The notes under the pieces: model-generated | Told to the model about the DNA's origin: nothing | Seen by the model: only the letters and a program-made list of their open reading frames with translations | The model's database searches: none | From: JAEUJM01 sp044221555 | Lineage (GTDB): Bacteria > Actinomycetota > Acidimicrobiia > Acidimicrobiales > DATDAH01 | DNA: 64,000 bases | Assembly: GCA_044221555.1 (NCBI GenBank) | Contig: JBGAOY010000015.1 | Span: 30,192-94,191, forward strand | Reading direction: 5' to 3' | Part shown: positions 1 through 8,477 of the stretch, one piece after another | Position numbering within the stretch: the stretch's first letter is position 1 | Layout: every line of letters begins with the position of its first letter | Made by a program: the position numbers and the translations under genes

Positions 1-1
1 C

Positions 2-2305
2 GTCGGGCTGTTCGTCGTCACCACGGTCGGCTGGATGGGGCTGTGGGCGGCGGCGACCACGTTCCTCTACGGCTCGGTGCCGGTGGTGGTGTCGTCGGGG
101 TCGATGGCCCCCGCCCTCGACGTGGGCGACCTGGTGGTGGTCGAGCCGTACCACGGGCAGGGCATCCACACCGGCACCGTGGTGGTGTTCGACGACCAGG
201 CTGCGGGCCGATCGACCATCCACCGTGTGGTGAAGGTGAAGGACGACGGCACCTTCACCACACGCGGCGATGCCAACCCCGTCGCCGACTCGACGCCGCT
301 CGAGCTCTCTGAGGTCGATGCCTCGGGTCGATTCCTGCTGCCCCGCATGGGCCTTCCGATCGTGTGGGCCCAACAGGGCCGCTGGTTGCTGGTGGTGCTG
401 GCGCTGGCCGGCCTGGTGCTCGCGGTGTGGCTGGCCCGGTTCGCGTTGCTCGACATCCACGACCCCTGGCTGGCCGGCACGGTGCCCGAGCCGGGCACGG
501 GGCCCACCCTGCCGCAGCGCCTCGTCGACGCGCTGGAGCGGGCGCGGGTCACGATCGGTGAGGTGGGGGTGCCCCGGGGGCTGGCCCATGTGGCCCGCCG
601 GCGGACGGCCGAGGTCGCGGCGGTGCTGTTGGCCGTCGTCCTCGCCCACGCCACGGTCACCGCGTACGCCGCCTTCGCCGACACCACGGCGAACGGCCCC
701 AACCAGTTCGCCGCCGACACGCTCACGCCCCCGAGTGGACTGTCGGTGGCCGCCTCGGGGTGTGGGGGCGCGTCGGCCATCGTCGAGGTCGACTCAGCGA
801 CGGCCGTGAACTCCGCCAGCGGCGCCAGCGTCGTCGTCAGCCGTCCCGCCACCGCGCAGGTGGGCAACCTCCTGGTGGCGCAGGTCGCGTTCCACACGCA
901 CAGCTTCGTGGGAACGATCAGCCCGCCCTCGGGGTGGACGACCGTCCGGGTGGACAACGACAGCAACCACGAGATCCAGGGGGTGTTCTGGAAGTTCGTG
1001 TCGGCCTCCGAGCCGGCGACCTACACCTTCACCAACACCACCGCGGACACCGGCCGGGAGGGCTCGGGCGGGATCGTCGCCTATGACGGTGTCGACACCG
1101 TCACGCCGATCGACGCGCATGGTGCCACCGTGTACCCCGCGGGCGGGTCGTCCATCACGGCTCCCTCCCTCAACACGACCGTGCCCGGCACCCGGCTGCT
1201 CACCCTCGTCGGCCAGCGGGCCAATGGGCCGGTGACTCCGCCCACCGGCATGACCGAGCGCTTCGAGGTCACGTCGAGCAACCAGAACCTGGTCGAGTTC
1301 TCGGACCAAGCCGTCTCCGCCGCCGGCGCCACCGGAACCCGCACCGCGACGTCGGCGGACAACGGCTCGTCGGTGGCCCAGTCGGTGGCGCTCCGCCCGC
1401 TCCAGGTCGCCAGCGTGGGCTCGGCGGGGGTGGGCAGCGCGACCAACGGCGACACCTCGACGATCTCGCTGCCGGTCCCTGCGGCCGCCGCCGCCGGTGA
1501 CGTGCTGGTCGCCCACGTGGTGCTGCACAGCCACGTGTTCGGTGCGAATCCTCTGCCGGCGCCGTCGGGGTGGACGCGGGTCCGCACCGACAGCGACAAC
1601 AGCCACGTGATCGCGGCGGTGTTCTGGCGGGTGGCCACGGGCTCCGAGCCGGCGTCCTACACGTTCACCAACAACTCGGGGGACACCACCCAGCAGGCCA
1701 CCGGGGCGATCATGGCCTACCGCGGTGTGGACACGGCCCATCCCATCGACGCCCACGCGGGGACGACCGCGGTCACCGGCGCCGACACGCTGGTCGCCCC
1801 CTCGGTCACCACGACACGGCCCAACACGCGCCTGCTCTCGCTCGTGGGCGTCTACGGCAACGACCAGGGCCCGGCCACGCCACCGGCATCGATGACCGAG
1901 CGCTACGAGGACACCGTGGTGAGCGAGCTGTCTGTGGTCGAGACGCTGGGCGAGGCCGCCGACGAGCGCCTGCCGGCCGCCGGTGCCAGTGGCACCCGCT
2001 CGACGACCGTTCCCAACACGGACACGTCGGTGGCCCAGGCCATCGCCCTTCGACCCGACACCGGTGAGCCGAACGCCGACCTGACGTGGACGCCGTCGGC
2101 GTCGGCGGCAGTGGACGGCTACATCGTCGAGCGGTGGATCGGGGGAGTGCTGGACAGCTCGACCACGGTCACCCCGGGCACCGCTTCGTCGTACACCGAC
2201 GGCCCCCTCGTGTCGGGCACGACCTACACCTACCGGGTGATCGCCACGGCTGGGAACTGGCGATCGGCGCCGCTGACCACCACGTACACGCCGGCCAACT
2301 GCTGA
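2..2305 (+). CDS. Signal peptidase I (ER/SipW type) fused to a repeat ectodomain; 5' end outside window
   Basis: The frame is open from base 2, so the true start is probably upstream; the first ATG is at 35. The N-terminal part is an S26 signal peptidase of the archaeal/ER/SipW type: Ser in SGSM (101-103), His in IHRV (221-223) and Asp in RGDAN (269-271). A membrane segment follows (about 380-450), then a second hydrophobic stretch (about 614-684) running into AYAAFADTT...NQFAADT, which looks like the processing region of SipW-dependent (TasA/CalY-type) substrates. Next come two homologous modules (about 815-1410 and 1445-2065, each with a PSGWT...VFW...EPA.YTFTN pattern) and a fibronectin-III-like end (about 2078-2302). 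In other bacteria peptidase and substrate are separate neighbouring genes. The peptidase family is clear; the substrate reading is inference. Confidence 0.8.
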   Translation, partial: VGLFVVTTVGWMGLWAAATTFLYGSVPVVVSSGSMAPALDVGDLVVVEPYHGQGIHTGTVVVFDDQAAGRSTIHRVVKVKDDGTFTTRGDANPVADSTPLELSEVDASGRFLLPRMGLPIVWAQQGRWLLVVLALAGLVLAVWLARFALLDIHDPWLAGTVPEPGTGPTLPQRLVDALERARVTIGEVGVPRGLAHVARRRTAEVAAVLLAVVLAHATVTAYAAFADTTANGPNQFAADTLTPPSGLSVAASGCGGASAIVEVDSATAVNSASGASVVVSRPATAQVGNLLVAQVAFHTHSFVGTISPPSGWTTVRVDNDSNHEIQGVFWKFVSASEPATYTFTNTTADTGREGSGGIVAYDGVDTVTPIDAHGATVYPAGGSSITAPSLNTTVPGTRLLTLVGQRANGPVTPPTGMTERFEVTSSNQNLVEFSDQAVSAAGATGTRTATSADNGSSVAQSVALRPLQVASVGSAGVGSATNGDTSTISLPVPAAAAAGDVLVAHVVLHSHVFGANPLPAPSGWTRVRTDSDNSHVIAAVFWRVATGSEPASYTFTNNSGDTTQQATGAIMAYRGVDTAHPIDAHAGTTAVTGADTLVAPSVTTTRPNTRLLSLVGVYGNDQGPATPPASMTERYEDTVVSELSVVETLGEAADERLPAAGASGTRSTTVPNTDTSVAQAIALRPDTGEPNADLTWTPSASAAVDGYIVERWIGGVLDSSTTVTPGTASSYTDGPLVSGTTYTYRVIATAGNWRSAPLTTTYTPANC

Positions 2306-2360
2306 GCCGGCGCTCGCGCTCGACCTCTCCCGGCCCCTGCGGCGCCCAGTCGTCGACCGA

Positions 2361-2366
2361 TAGGGT
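2361..2366 (+). promoter_or_regulatory. -10 element, leaderless promoter of acyl-CoA ligase
   Basis: TAGGGT ends 8 nt before the GTG at 2375, which puts transcription start at the start codon. No Shine-Dalgarno sequence is present. Confidence 0.5.
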
Positions 2367-2374
2367 CGGCGCCC

Positions 2375-3856
2375 GTGAACCCCTTCGCGAGGGCCCGGTT
2401 CGTCGTGGCCCGTGATCAGACCCTCGGTACCCTGCTCGCCCGGTTGGCGGCGTTCCACGGCGACGGCCGCCTCGTCACCGAGGCCGGCGGCGAGGAGCTC
2501 ACCTACGCCGCCGCCGCCGATCGGGTGGCGCGCTGGGCGGGGGCGGTGGCCGAGCGGGTGTCGCCGGGCGATCGCGTGGTGCTCGTCCTCCCGAACGGCT
2601 ACGACCTGCTCCTGGCCTGCCTGGCGGTGTCGCGGGCGGGTGCCATCCCGGTGCCGGTCAACGACCGCATGCGCCCCGACGAGGTCGAGCACGTGGTGGA
2701 GGACTCCGGCGCCCACCTGATCGTCCGCGACCTGGCCGACCTCGACGGTGCCGAGCCCCTGGCCGACGCGGTGGCGGCCGACCCGTCCGACGTGGCCGCG
2801 CTCTTCTACACCTCGGGCACCACCGGCAAGCCGAAGGGGGCCGAGCTCACCCACCGGGCCCTGATCGGCGGTGTGACCGCCGGTGCCGCCAACCCCGACT
2901 GGCTACGCCACGACGAGGCGGTGGTGGGGCTGCCCATCGCCCACATCATGGGCTTCGCCGCCCTCGTCGGTCTGGGCTGCGCCGGCATCGCCGTCTACTT
3001 CGTCCCCCACTTCCGGCCCATCGACGTGCTCGACGCCCTCGAGACCCGCAAGTCGTCGCTGTTCATCGGCGTGCCGGCGATGTACCGGATGATGTCCGAG
3101 GCCGGTGCGGCCGAGCGCGACCTCAGCTCCGTGCGGGCCTGGATCTCGGGCGCCGACGCCATGCCGCCCGACCTGGCCGCCGAGTTCCGGCGCTACGGCG
3201 CCATCGCCCACCTCCCCGGCATCGGCTCGGTCGGCGACGCCCTGTTCGTCGAGGGCTACGGCATGGTCGAGACCGGTGGTGCGGCCGCGGCGAAGCTGTC
3301 CATGCCCGTGGTCGGCGAGTCCCTGCTCCCGCTGCCCGGGTACACCTTCCGCGTGGTCGACGAACTCGGCCACGACGTGGCGGTGGGCGGCGAGGGCGAG
3401 CTGTGGATGAAGGGGCCCGGCGTCCTGAAGGGGTACTGGGGCAGCCCCGAGGCCACCGCCGACGCGGTGACCGCCGACGGCTGGCTGCGCACCGGCGACC
3501 TGGTGCGCAAGGGGATGTTGGGAACGGCCACCTTCGCGGGCCGCAAGAAGGACGTGTTCATGCACGGCGGCTACTCGGTGTACGCCCGCGAGGTCGAGCA
3601 GGCGCTCGAGGAGCACCCCGAGGTGCTCGAGGCCGCCGTGGTGGGGCTCCCCGACGAGCGCAAGGGCGCCATCCCCGCGGCTGCGGTGCGGGTGTCCGAC
3701 GGGGCCGCGCTCACCGCCGACGAGCTCGTCGAGTGGGCGGGCGAGCGCCTGTCGTCCTACAAGGCGCCGCAACGCGTCCTGGTGGTGGACGACCTGCCCC
3801 GCACGGGCACCACCAAGGTGCAGAAGAAGGAAGTCATCGCCCTGTTCGATGCGTGA
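2375..3856 (+). CDS. Acyl-CoA synthetase (AMP-dependent ligase, ANL superfamily)
   Basis: This 493-residue class-I adenylate-forming enzyme activates a carboxylic acid with ATP and CoA via an acyl-AMP. The ATP-binding P-loop YTSGTTGKPKGAELTHR lies near residue 145, the GYGMVETG core near 295, the WLRTGDL hinge motif near 370, and the C-terminal lysine region (GTTKVQKKE) holds the catalytic Lys. The length is usual for the family. The GTG start follows a leaderless-type -10. The substrate (fatty or aromatic acid) cannot be read from sequence. It is convergent with the small secreted protein gene, 30 bp away. Confidence 0.9.
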   Translation: MNPFARARFVVARDQTLGTLLARLAAFHGDGRLVTEAGGEELTYAAAADRVARWAGAVAERVSPGDRVVLVLPNGYDLLLACLAVSRAGAIPVPVNDRMRPDEVEHVVEDSGAHLIVRDLADLDGAEPLADAVAADPSDVAALFYTSGTTGKPKGAELTHRALIGGVTAGAANPDWLRHDEAVVGLPIAHIMGFAALVGLGCAGIAVYFVPHFRPIDVLDALETRKSSLFIGVPAMYRMMSEAGAAERDLSSVRAWISGADAMPPDLAAEFRRYGAIAHLPGIGSVGDALFVEGYGMVETGGAAAAKLSMPVVGESLLPLPGYTFRVVDELGHDVAVGGEGELWMKGPGVLKGYWGSPEATADAVTADGWLRTGDLVRKGMLGTATFAGRKKDVFMHGGYSVYAREVEQALEEHPEVLEAAVVGLPDERKGAIPAAAVRVSDGAALTADELVEWAGERLSSYKAPQRVLVVDDLPRTGTTKVQKKEVIALFDA

Positions 3857-3886
3857 CCCGCACGCTGACGGGTGGCCGGGGGCTCG

Positions 3887-4339
3887 CTAGGGGGACGTGC
3901 GCAGGTCGACCACCAGGCGCTCGTCGGCGGTGACCTCGACGGGGTACTGGGTGAGGCCCTCGCCGTCGGCGGGGAAGGTGACGGCGTCGTCGCAGCTCGA
4001 ACGGAACCCGGCGGTGTCGGCGTCCCACACGGCCAGGCAGTCGTCGGTGCCGGGCACGCGCGCCTCGAACGCCAACCAGCCCTGGTTCTGGGAATCGCCG
4101 AGGTGCTGGACGTAGATGTCGCGGCTGCCGCCGGACGCGTCGTTGAACGCGAGCGGCCGCCCGTCGCCGTCGGCGATCTCCCGGGCCAGGCCCTCGGTGT
4201 ACCCGGCGTTGAACTCGTCGTCGCCCACCCGCACGTCGGCCTGTCCGGACGAGGCGAGCTGCAGCACCAGCCACCCCGTGCCCAGGCCGACCACAACGGC
4301 CACGACGGCGATCAGGACGGCTTTGGTGCCCTTGCTCAT
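3887..4339 (-). CDS. Small membrane-anchored/secreted protein, possibly degenerate Rieske fold
   Basis: 150 residues. An N-terminal signal anchor (about residues 7-28) is followed by an acidic extracytoplasmic domain. The tail with LTQYPVEV...ERLVVDL resembles the last strands of Rieske domains, and DIYVQHLG recalls the first ligand loop, but the CxH pairs that bind the 2Fe-2S cluster are absent. The two cysteines left (near CLAVWD and SSCDD) could form a disulfide. The ATG start is divergent from the B12-binding gene with a 21-bp gap. The function is unknown and the Rieske relation is a guess from pattern. Confidence 0.6.
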   Translation of the reverse strand: MSKGTKAVLIAVVAVVVGLGTGWLVLQLASSGQADVRVGDDEFNAGYTEGLAREIADGDGRPLAFNDASGGSRDIYVQHLGDSQNQGWLAFEARVPGTDDCLAVWDADTAGFRSSCDDAVTFPADGEGLTQYPVEVTADERLVVDLRTSP

Positions 4340-4345
4340 GCCCTC

Positions 4346-4352
4346 TTACTAT
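4346..4352. promoter_or_regulatory. Shared bidirectional -10 core (TTACTAT)
   Basis: The 21-bp gap between divergent starts 4339 (-) and 4361 (+) holds one A/T-rich heptamer. On + it reads TACTAT, 8 nt before GTG. On - it reads TAGTAA, 6 nt before ATG. Both transcripts would be leaderless and would compete for the same melted bases. Confidence 0.5.
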
Positions 4353-4360
4353 CGGCCGCC

Positions 4361-4783
4361 GTGGATCACCGCTACCGGGTCGTCGTGGCCAAGACCGGCC
4401 TCGACGGTCACGACCGCGGTGTGAAGGTGATCGCCCGGGCCCTGCGCGACGCGGGGTTCGAGGTCATCTACACCGGCCTGTTCCAGACCCCGGAGCAGGT
4501 GGCGGCCGCAGTGGTGCAGGAGGATGCCGACGCCGTGGGGCTCTCGGTGCTCTCCGGCGCCCATCTCACGCTCTTCCCCCGGGTCATCGCCGAGTTGGCC
4601 GCGCGCGGCCGCGACGACGCCCTGGTCTTCGGCGGCGGGATCATCCCCGACGCCGACATCGCCACCCTCAAAGCACAGGGTGTGGCCGAGGTGTTCAACC
4701 CGGGCACCTCGATCGACACCATCACCGATTGGCTCGCCGCGGCCCTCGCCGAGCGCGAGCGACGACTGGAGGATCCCACCTAG
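4361..4783 (+). CDS. Cobalamin (B12)-binding domain protein, methylmalonyl-CoA mutase C-terminal type
   Basis: 140 residues, a stand-alone B12-binding Rossmann domain as in the small/C-terminal part of acyl-CoA mutases. The DGHDRG sequence matches the DxHxxG motif whose His replaces the lower axial ligand of B12, and SVLSGAH and FGGGIIPD match the other cobalamin-contact loops. The GTG start is chosen because homology begins at RYRVVVAKTGLDGHD and a leaderless -10 precedes it. The stop TAG overlaps the GTG of sucC by one base (TAGTG), so translation is coupled. No mutase catalytic subunit is in the window. Succinyl-CoA made by such a mutase would feed the downstream ligase. Confidence 0.85.
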   Translation: MDHRYRVVVAKTGLDGHDRGVKVIARALRDAGFEVIYTGLFQTPEQVAAAVVQEDADAVGLSVLSGAHLTLFPRVIAELAARGRDDALVFGGGIIPDADIATLKAQGVAEVFNPGTSIDTITDWLAAALAERERRLEDPT

Positions 4784-5931
4784 TGGACCTGTACGAATAT
4801 CAGGGGAAGCAGTTCTTCGCTTCCTACGACATCCCCGTCTCGCCCGGCGAGGCGGTCACCACGGTGGACGACGCCGTCGCCGCGGCCGACCGCATCGGCT
4901 ACCCGGTGGTGGTGAAGGCCCAGGTGCAGGTCGGCGGGCGCGGCAAGGCCGGCGGCATCAAGCTGGCCGACGACGCCGCGTCGTGCCGCGAGCACGCCCA
5001 GAACATCCTGGGCATGGACATCAAGGGCCACACGGTCGAGATCGTGTGGATCGAGCTGGCCTCCGACATCGCCGAGGAGTACTACGCCAGCTTCACCCTC
5101 GACCGGGCCGCCAAGAAGCACCTCGGCATGCTGTCGGCCGAGGGCGGCGTGGAGATCGAGGCGGTCGCGGCCGACAACCCCGACGCCATCGCCAAGATCC
5201 ACATCGACCCGGTCGACGGGCTGACGCCCGAGGCCTGCCGTGAGTGGGTCGTCGCGGCCGACCTGAACCCCGACGTCACCGACGGCACGGTCGACATCCT
5301 GCTCAAGCTCTACCGGGCCTACACCGAGGGCGACGCCGACCTGGTGGAGATCAACCCGCTGATCGTGAAGCCCGACGGCGCCGTGCACGCGCTCGACGCC
5401 AAGGTCACCCTCGACGGCAACGCGCTGTTCCGCCACCCGGACTACGAGCAGTACGACGCCACCCAGGTGCGTGACGAGCGTGAGCAGGCCGCCCACGAGA
5501 AGGGGCTGCAGTACGTGGGCCTCGACGGCACCGTGGGCATCATCGCCAACGGCGCCGGCCTGGCCATGAGCACCGTCGACGTGGTGAGCCAGGTGGGCGG
5601 GTCACCCGCCAACTTCCTCGACATCGGCGGCGGCGCCAACGCCGACGTGATGGCCGGCGCGCTGGAGGTCATCAACAACGACGAGAAGGTGCGGTCGATC
5701 TTCATCAACATCTTCGGGGGCATCACCCGCGGCGAGGAAGTGGCCAACGGCATCGTGCAGGCCCTGGGCCGGGTGGAGATCAACTCGCCCATCGTCATCC
5801 GTCTCGACGGCACCAACGCGGACGAGGGCCGGGCCATCCTGGCCGAGCACGCCTCCGAGAACCTCACGTCCGAGCCCACCATGCTCGACGCCGCCCGCCG
5901 TGCCGTGGCCCTCGCGGCCGAAGGAGCCTGA
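4783..5931 (+). CDS. sucC: Succinyl-CoA synthetase (ADP-forming) subunit beta
   Basis: 382 residues. It begins MDLYEYQGKQFFASYDIPV, the conserved start of SucC, with an ATP-grasp fold (VVKAQVQVGGRGKAGG) and the C-terminal flavodoxin-like half (FLDIGGGANADVMAGAL, FINIFGGITRGEEVA). With SucD it interconverts succinyl-CoA plus ADP and Pi with succinate, ATP and CoA in the TCA cycle. The GTG start overlaps the stop of the B12-binding gene. The next gene, sucD, starts 5 bp downstream. Confidence 0.97.
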   Translation: MDLYEYQGKQFFASYDIPVSPGEAVTTVDDAVAAADRIGYPVVVKAQVQVGGRGKAGGIKLADDAASCREHAQNILGMDIKGHTVEIVWIELASDIAEEYYASFTLDRAAKKHLGMLSAEGGVEIEAVAADNPDAIAKIHIDPVDGLTPEACREWVVAADLNPDVTDGTVDILLKLYRAYTEGDADLVEINPLIVKPDGAVHALDAKVTLDGNALFRHPDYEQYDATQVRDEREQAAHEKGLQYVGLDGTVGIIANGAGLAMSTVDVVSQVGGSPANFLDIGGGANADVMAGALEVINNDEKVRSIFINIFGGITRGEEVANGIVQALGRVEINSPIVIRLDGTNADEGRAILAEHASENLTSEPTMLDAARRAVALAAEGA

Positions 5932-5936
5932 TCCTG

Positions 5937-6821
5937 ATGGCAATCTTTGTCGATGAGAACACCAAGGTCGTCTACCAGGGCCTGACCGGCAGCCAGGGCC
6001 GCTTCTACGGCCTGCGCAACCGGGACTACGGCACCCAGGTGGTGGCCGGCACCAACCCCAAGAAGGCCGGCGAGGACGTGGACGGCATCCCCATCTTCGC
6101 CTCGGTGGGCGAGGCGGTGGAGGCCACCGGCGCCGACGTGTCCTGCATCTTCATCCCGGCCCCCGGCGTGAAGGCCGCGGTCATGGAGGCCGCCGAGGGC
6201 GGCGTGAAGATGATCGTGGTCATCACCGAGGGTGTGCCCGCCCACGACGAGGCCCTCTTCTACAACCAGCTCAAGCGGGACTTCCCCGACGTGCAGCTGC
6301 TGGGCCCGAACTGCCCCGGCATCATCAGCCCCGGCAAGTGCAACATCGGCATCACCGCCGGCGAGATCGCCATGGGCGGCGGCCCGGTGGGCATCGTGAG
6401 CCGCTCGGGCACCCTCACCTACCAGGCGCTGCACGAGCTCACCCAGAAGGGCATCGGCCAGACCACCTGCGTGGGCATCGGCGGCGATCCCGTCCCCGGC
6501 ACCACGTTCATCGACTGCCTCGAGCGCTTCGAGGCCGACCCCGAGACCAAGGCCGTCATGATGATCGGCGAGATCGGCGGCTCGGCCGAGGAGGAGGCAG
6601 CGGAGTTCATCGCCAACTCGATGACCAAGCCGGTGTCGGCCTACGTGGCGGGCGTGACGGCGCCCCCCGGGAAGAAGATGGGCCACGCAGGCGCCATCGT
6701 GTCGGGCGGCAAGGGCACCGCGGCGGCCAAGATGGACGCCCTGCGGGCCGCCGGCGTGCAGGTGGGCCAGAACCCCACGGAGGCCGGCGAGCTGATGGCC
6801 GACATCGTGGGGGCGCTCTAG
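5937..6821 (+). CDS. sucD: Succinyl-CoA synthetase subunit alpha
   Basis: 294 residues. It contains the CoA-binding Rossmann half (GLTGSQGRFYGLRNRDYGTQVV, in two parts) and the phosphohistidine loop KKMGHAGAIVSGGKG, whose His (about residue 246) carries phosphate during catalysis. GPNCPGIISPG and the GGDPVPGT loop are family hallmarks. It is the last gene of the B12-binding/sucC/sucD unit and is followed by a long hairpin. Confidence 0.97.
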   Translation: MAIFVDENTKVVYQGLTGSQGRFYGLRNRDYGTQVVAGTNPKKAGEDVDGIPIFASVGEAVEATGADVSCIFIPAPGVKAAVMEAAEGGVKMIVVITEGVPAHDEALFYNQLKRDFPDVQLLGPNCPGIISPGKCNIGITAGEIAMGGGPVGIVSRSGTLTYQALHELTQKGIGQTTCVGIGGDPVPGTTFIDCLERFEADPETKAVMMIGEIGGSAEEEAAEFIANSMTKPVSAYVAGVTAPPGKKMGHAGAIVSGGKGTAAAKMDALRAAGVQVGQNPTEAGELMADIVGAL

Positions 6822-6840
6822 GGGGAGGGGGCTGCCCCCG

Positions 6841-6944
6841 CGGGTCGGCGGGTCCTGTCCCCGATCCGGTATCCAGGACCGCCGCCAAAACCAGAAACGG
6901 CGGCGGCTCCTGGACCCTCCGGATCGGCGCCACCCGCCGACCCG
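6841..6944. terminator. 104-bp multi-segment palindrome between convergent genes
   Basis: Nested complementary arms: 6841-6853 with 6932-6944 (GGGTCGGCGGGT/ACCCGCCGACCC), 6863-6869 with 6919-6925 (GATCCGG/CCGGATC), 6872-6878 with 6908-6914 (TCCAGGA/TCCTGGA), and 6879-6886 with 6899-6906 (CCGCCGCC/GGCGGCGG), around an A-rich 12-nt loop. It lies between sucD (+) and a membrane protein gene (-). Probably a bidirectional terminator. Confidence 0.65.
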
Positions 6945-6956
6945 CTACCCCGTTCT

Positions 6957-8477
6957 TCAGGGGTCGGTGGCCGCGTACGGTGGGGGGTTGGGGACGATCT
7001 CGTCCCACTCGACCAGCACTTCGTTCGGTTGTTGTTGGACGAAGCCGTCGGGGGTGTCGGGGATGCGCAGGGTGCCGCCGCCCTCGTCGCCGAAGGTGAG
7101 GCGCAGGGCCCACTTGCCGTCGCCGTTCTGGATGCCGCCGACCGCGTTGCGGTAGATGCGGGTGGGGCCGATCACGAAGTGGCTGGCGCCGGGGTCGCCC
7201 TCGCTGTTGGCCTCGATGTAGTGCAGCGCGGCCACGGCGTCGTCGCCGGCCTGGATCCACGAGCCGAGCGAGATGCGCTGGCCGACGAGGCAGACGAGCA
7301 CGAAGAGGGCGACGCCCGAGCCGATGGCCAGGCGGGCGACGCGGTGCGAGGGCAGCGAGGCGTGGCTGCGCACCCAGGCGTAGCGGATCATGCCGACCAC
7401 CACGAGCGCCGAGCCGATGGACGACGCCGCGTAGAGACGGTCGTTCTGGCCGTGTGAGCCGAGCGGCAGGGTGAAGCCCACCCACCCGCCGATGGCCATC
7501 AGCGCGATGCCGGCGAGCACGAGCGCGGGGCCGGTCTCGCGGTCGCGCTCGCCCTTCACCCACGCAACGGCGCACACGACGACGCCCACCGCCGCGACCG
7601 CGGCCAAGGCCAGGCGGAGCACCGCGGGCGGGGCGGCGCTGGCCAGCAGGCCGGTGCCGAAGTGGCCCGACCAGAACACCACGGGGTCGATCATCCGGAG
7701 CTCGAGCGGGTAGATCGAGTGGGTGGCCGACCACCCGGCGGCGGCCAGGCTGAGGGCGATCACCACGGCCCGCTGCCAGACCGTGACCGGCCGGCCGGGT
7801 GCCCGCAGCTGCCACCGGCCGGGCACCAGCACCGGTGCCAGCAGGCAGATCGGCGTGAACAGCTCGTAGCACAGCACCGACGCGGCCAGCAGCAGGCCGG
7901 CGGCCACCCAGCGGCCGTGGGTGAGCGCCAACACGCCGGCGAGGGTGAGCACCAGCGCGACGAGGCCGTTGCCGCTGGCCCCCCACAGGGCGATGGTGTT
8001 GTGGTTCGGCACCAGCACCCACACGGCGGCGACCGCCACCGCCACCAGGGGCGACAGGTAGCGACCGAGCAGCAGGTAGAGGAGCACGGTGGCCAGCAGG
8101 TAGAGCGCGGTCACGAGGGCGAACAGCACCAGCGGATGGGTGTCGGCGATGGCGTACAGAGCGGTGAGCGAGGCCCAGGTGCCGGGCCGGCTCTCGAGCA
8201 TCGGGCGGGTCATGGCGCCGTTGAAGTGGCGGTACCCGGCCAGGCTCCAGTCGTCGAGCACGAAGCCCACGCCCTGCGCGGCGTACCAGGCCGCCCGGGC
8301 CAGGACGAGGGCAGCGAGGGCACCGACCGCCCACGCCGGACGCTCCAGGCGGCCGGCGACGCCCGAGGAGCCGGTGCGGCTGCCGGTGCCCGTGCTGCTG
8401 CCGGTGCCCGTGCTGCTGCCGGCGCCGGTGGGGTCGTCGTCGTCGTTGTCCCGCGTCTCGTCGTCGGCCGGGCTCAT
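6957..8477 (-). CDS. Polytopic membrane protein, GT-C glycosyltransferase-like
   Basis: 506 residues with about ten hydrophobic segments. A FVLDDWSLAG motif at the first periplasmic loop (about residue 75) recalls the acidic DD/DxD motif of GT-C transferases that use polyprenyl-phosphate sugars. The N-terminus is low-complexity Ser/Thr/Gly, encoded by 18-bp tandem repeats near 8380-8425. It is clearly paralogous to the protein at 14275-15663 (shared DDWSLAG, WVL.P.H.TI..WG, SVLCYEL.TP). Its start overlaps the stop of the epimerase gene (ATGA). The product is an envelope sugar-transfer or flipping candidate; exact activity is unknown. Confidence 0.75.
   Translation of the reverse strand: MSPADDETRDNDDDDPTGAGSSTGTGSSTGTGSRTGSSGVAGRLERPAWAVGALAALVLARAAWYAAQGVGFVLDDWSLAGYRHFNGAMTRPMLESRPGTWASLTALYAIADTHPLVLFALVTALYLLATVLLYLLLGRYLSPLVAVAVAAVWVLVPNHNTIALWGASGNGLVALVLTLAGVLALTHGRWVAAGLLLAASVLCYELFTPICLLAPVLVPGRWQLRAPGRPVTVWQRAVVIALSLAAAGWSATHSIYPLELRMIDPVVFWSGHFGTGLLASAAPPAVLRLALAAVAAVGVVVCAVAWVKGERDRETGPALVLAGIALMAIGGWVGFTLPLGSHGQNDRLYAASSIGSALVVVGMIRYAWVRSHASLPSHRVARLAIGSGVALFVLVCLVGQRISLGSWIQAGDDAVAALHYIEANSEGDPGASHFVIGPTRIYRNAVGGIQNGDGKWALRLTFGDEGGGTLRIPDTPDGFVQQQPNEVLVEWDEIVPNPPPYAATDP

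Noticed and set aside
8380..8425. 18-bp tandem repeats as a regulatory minisatellite
   Set aside because: They are in-frame coding repeats (Ser-Thr-Gly) in the N-terminus of the membrane protein.
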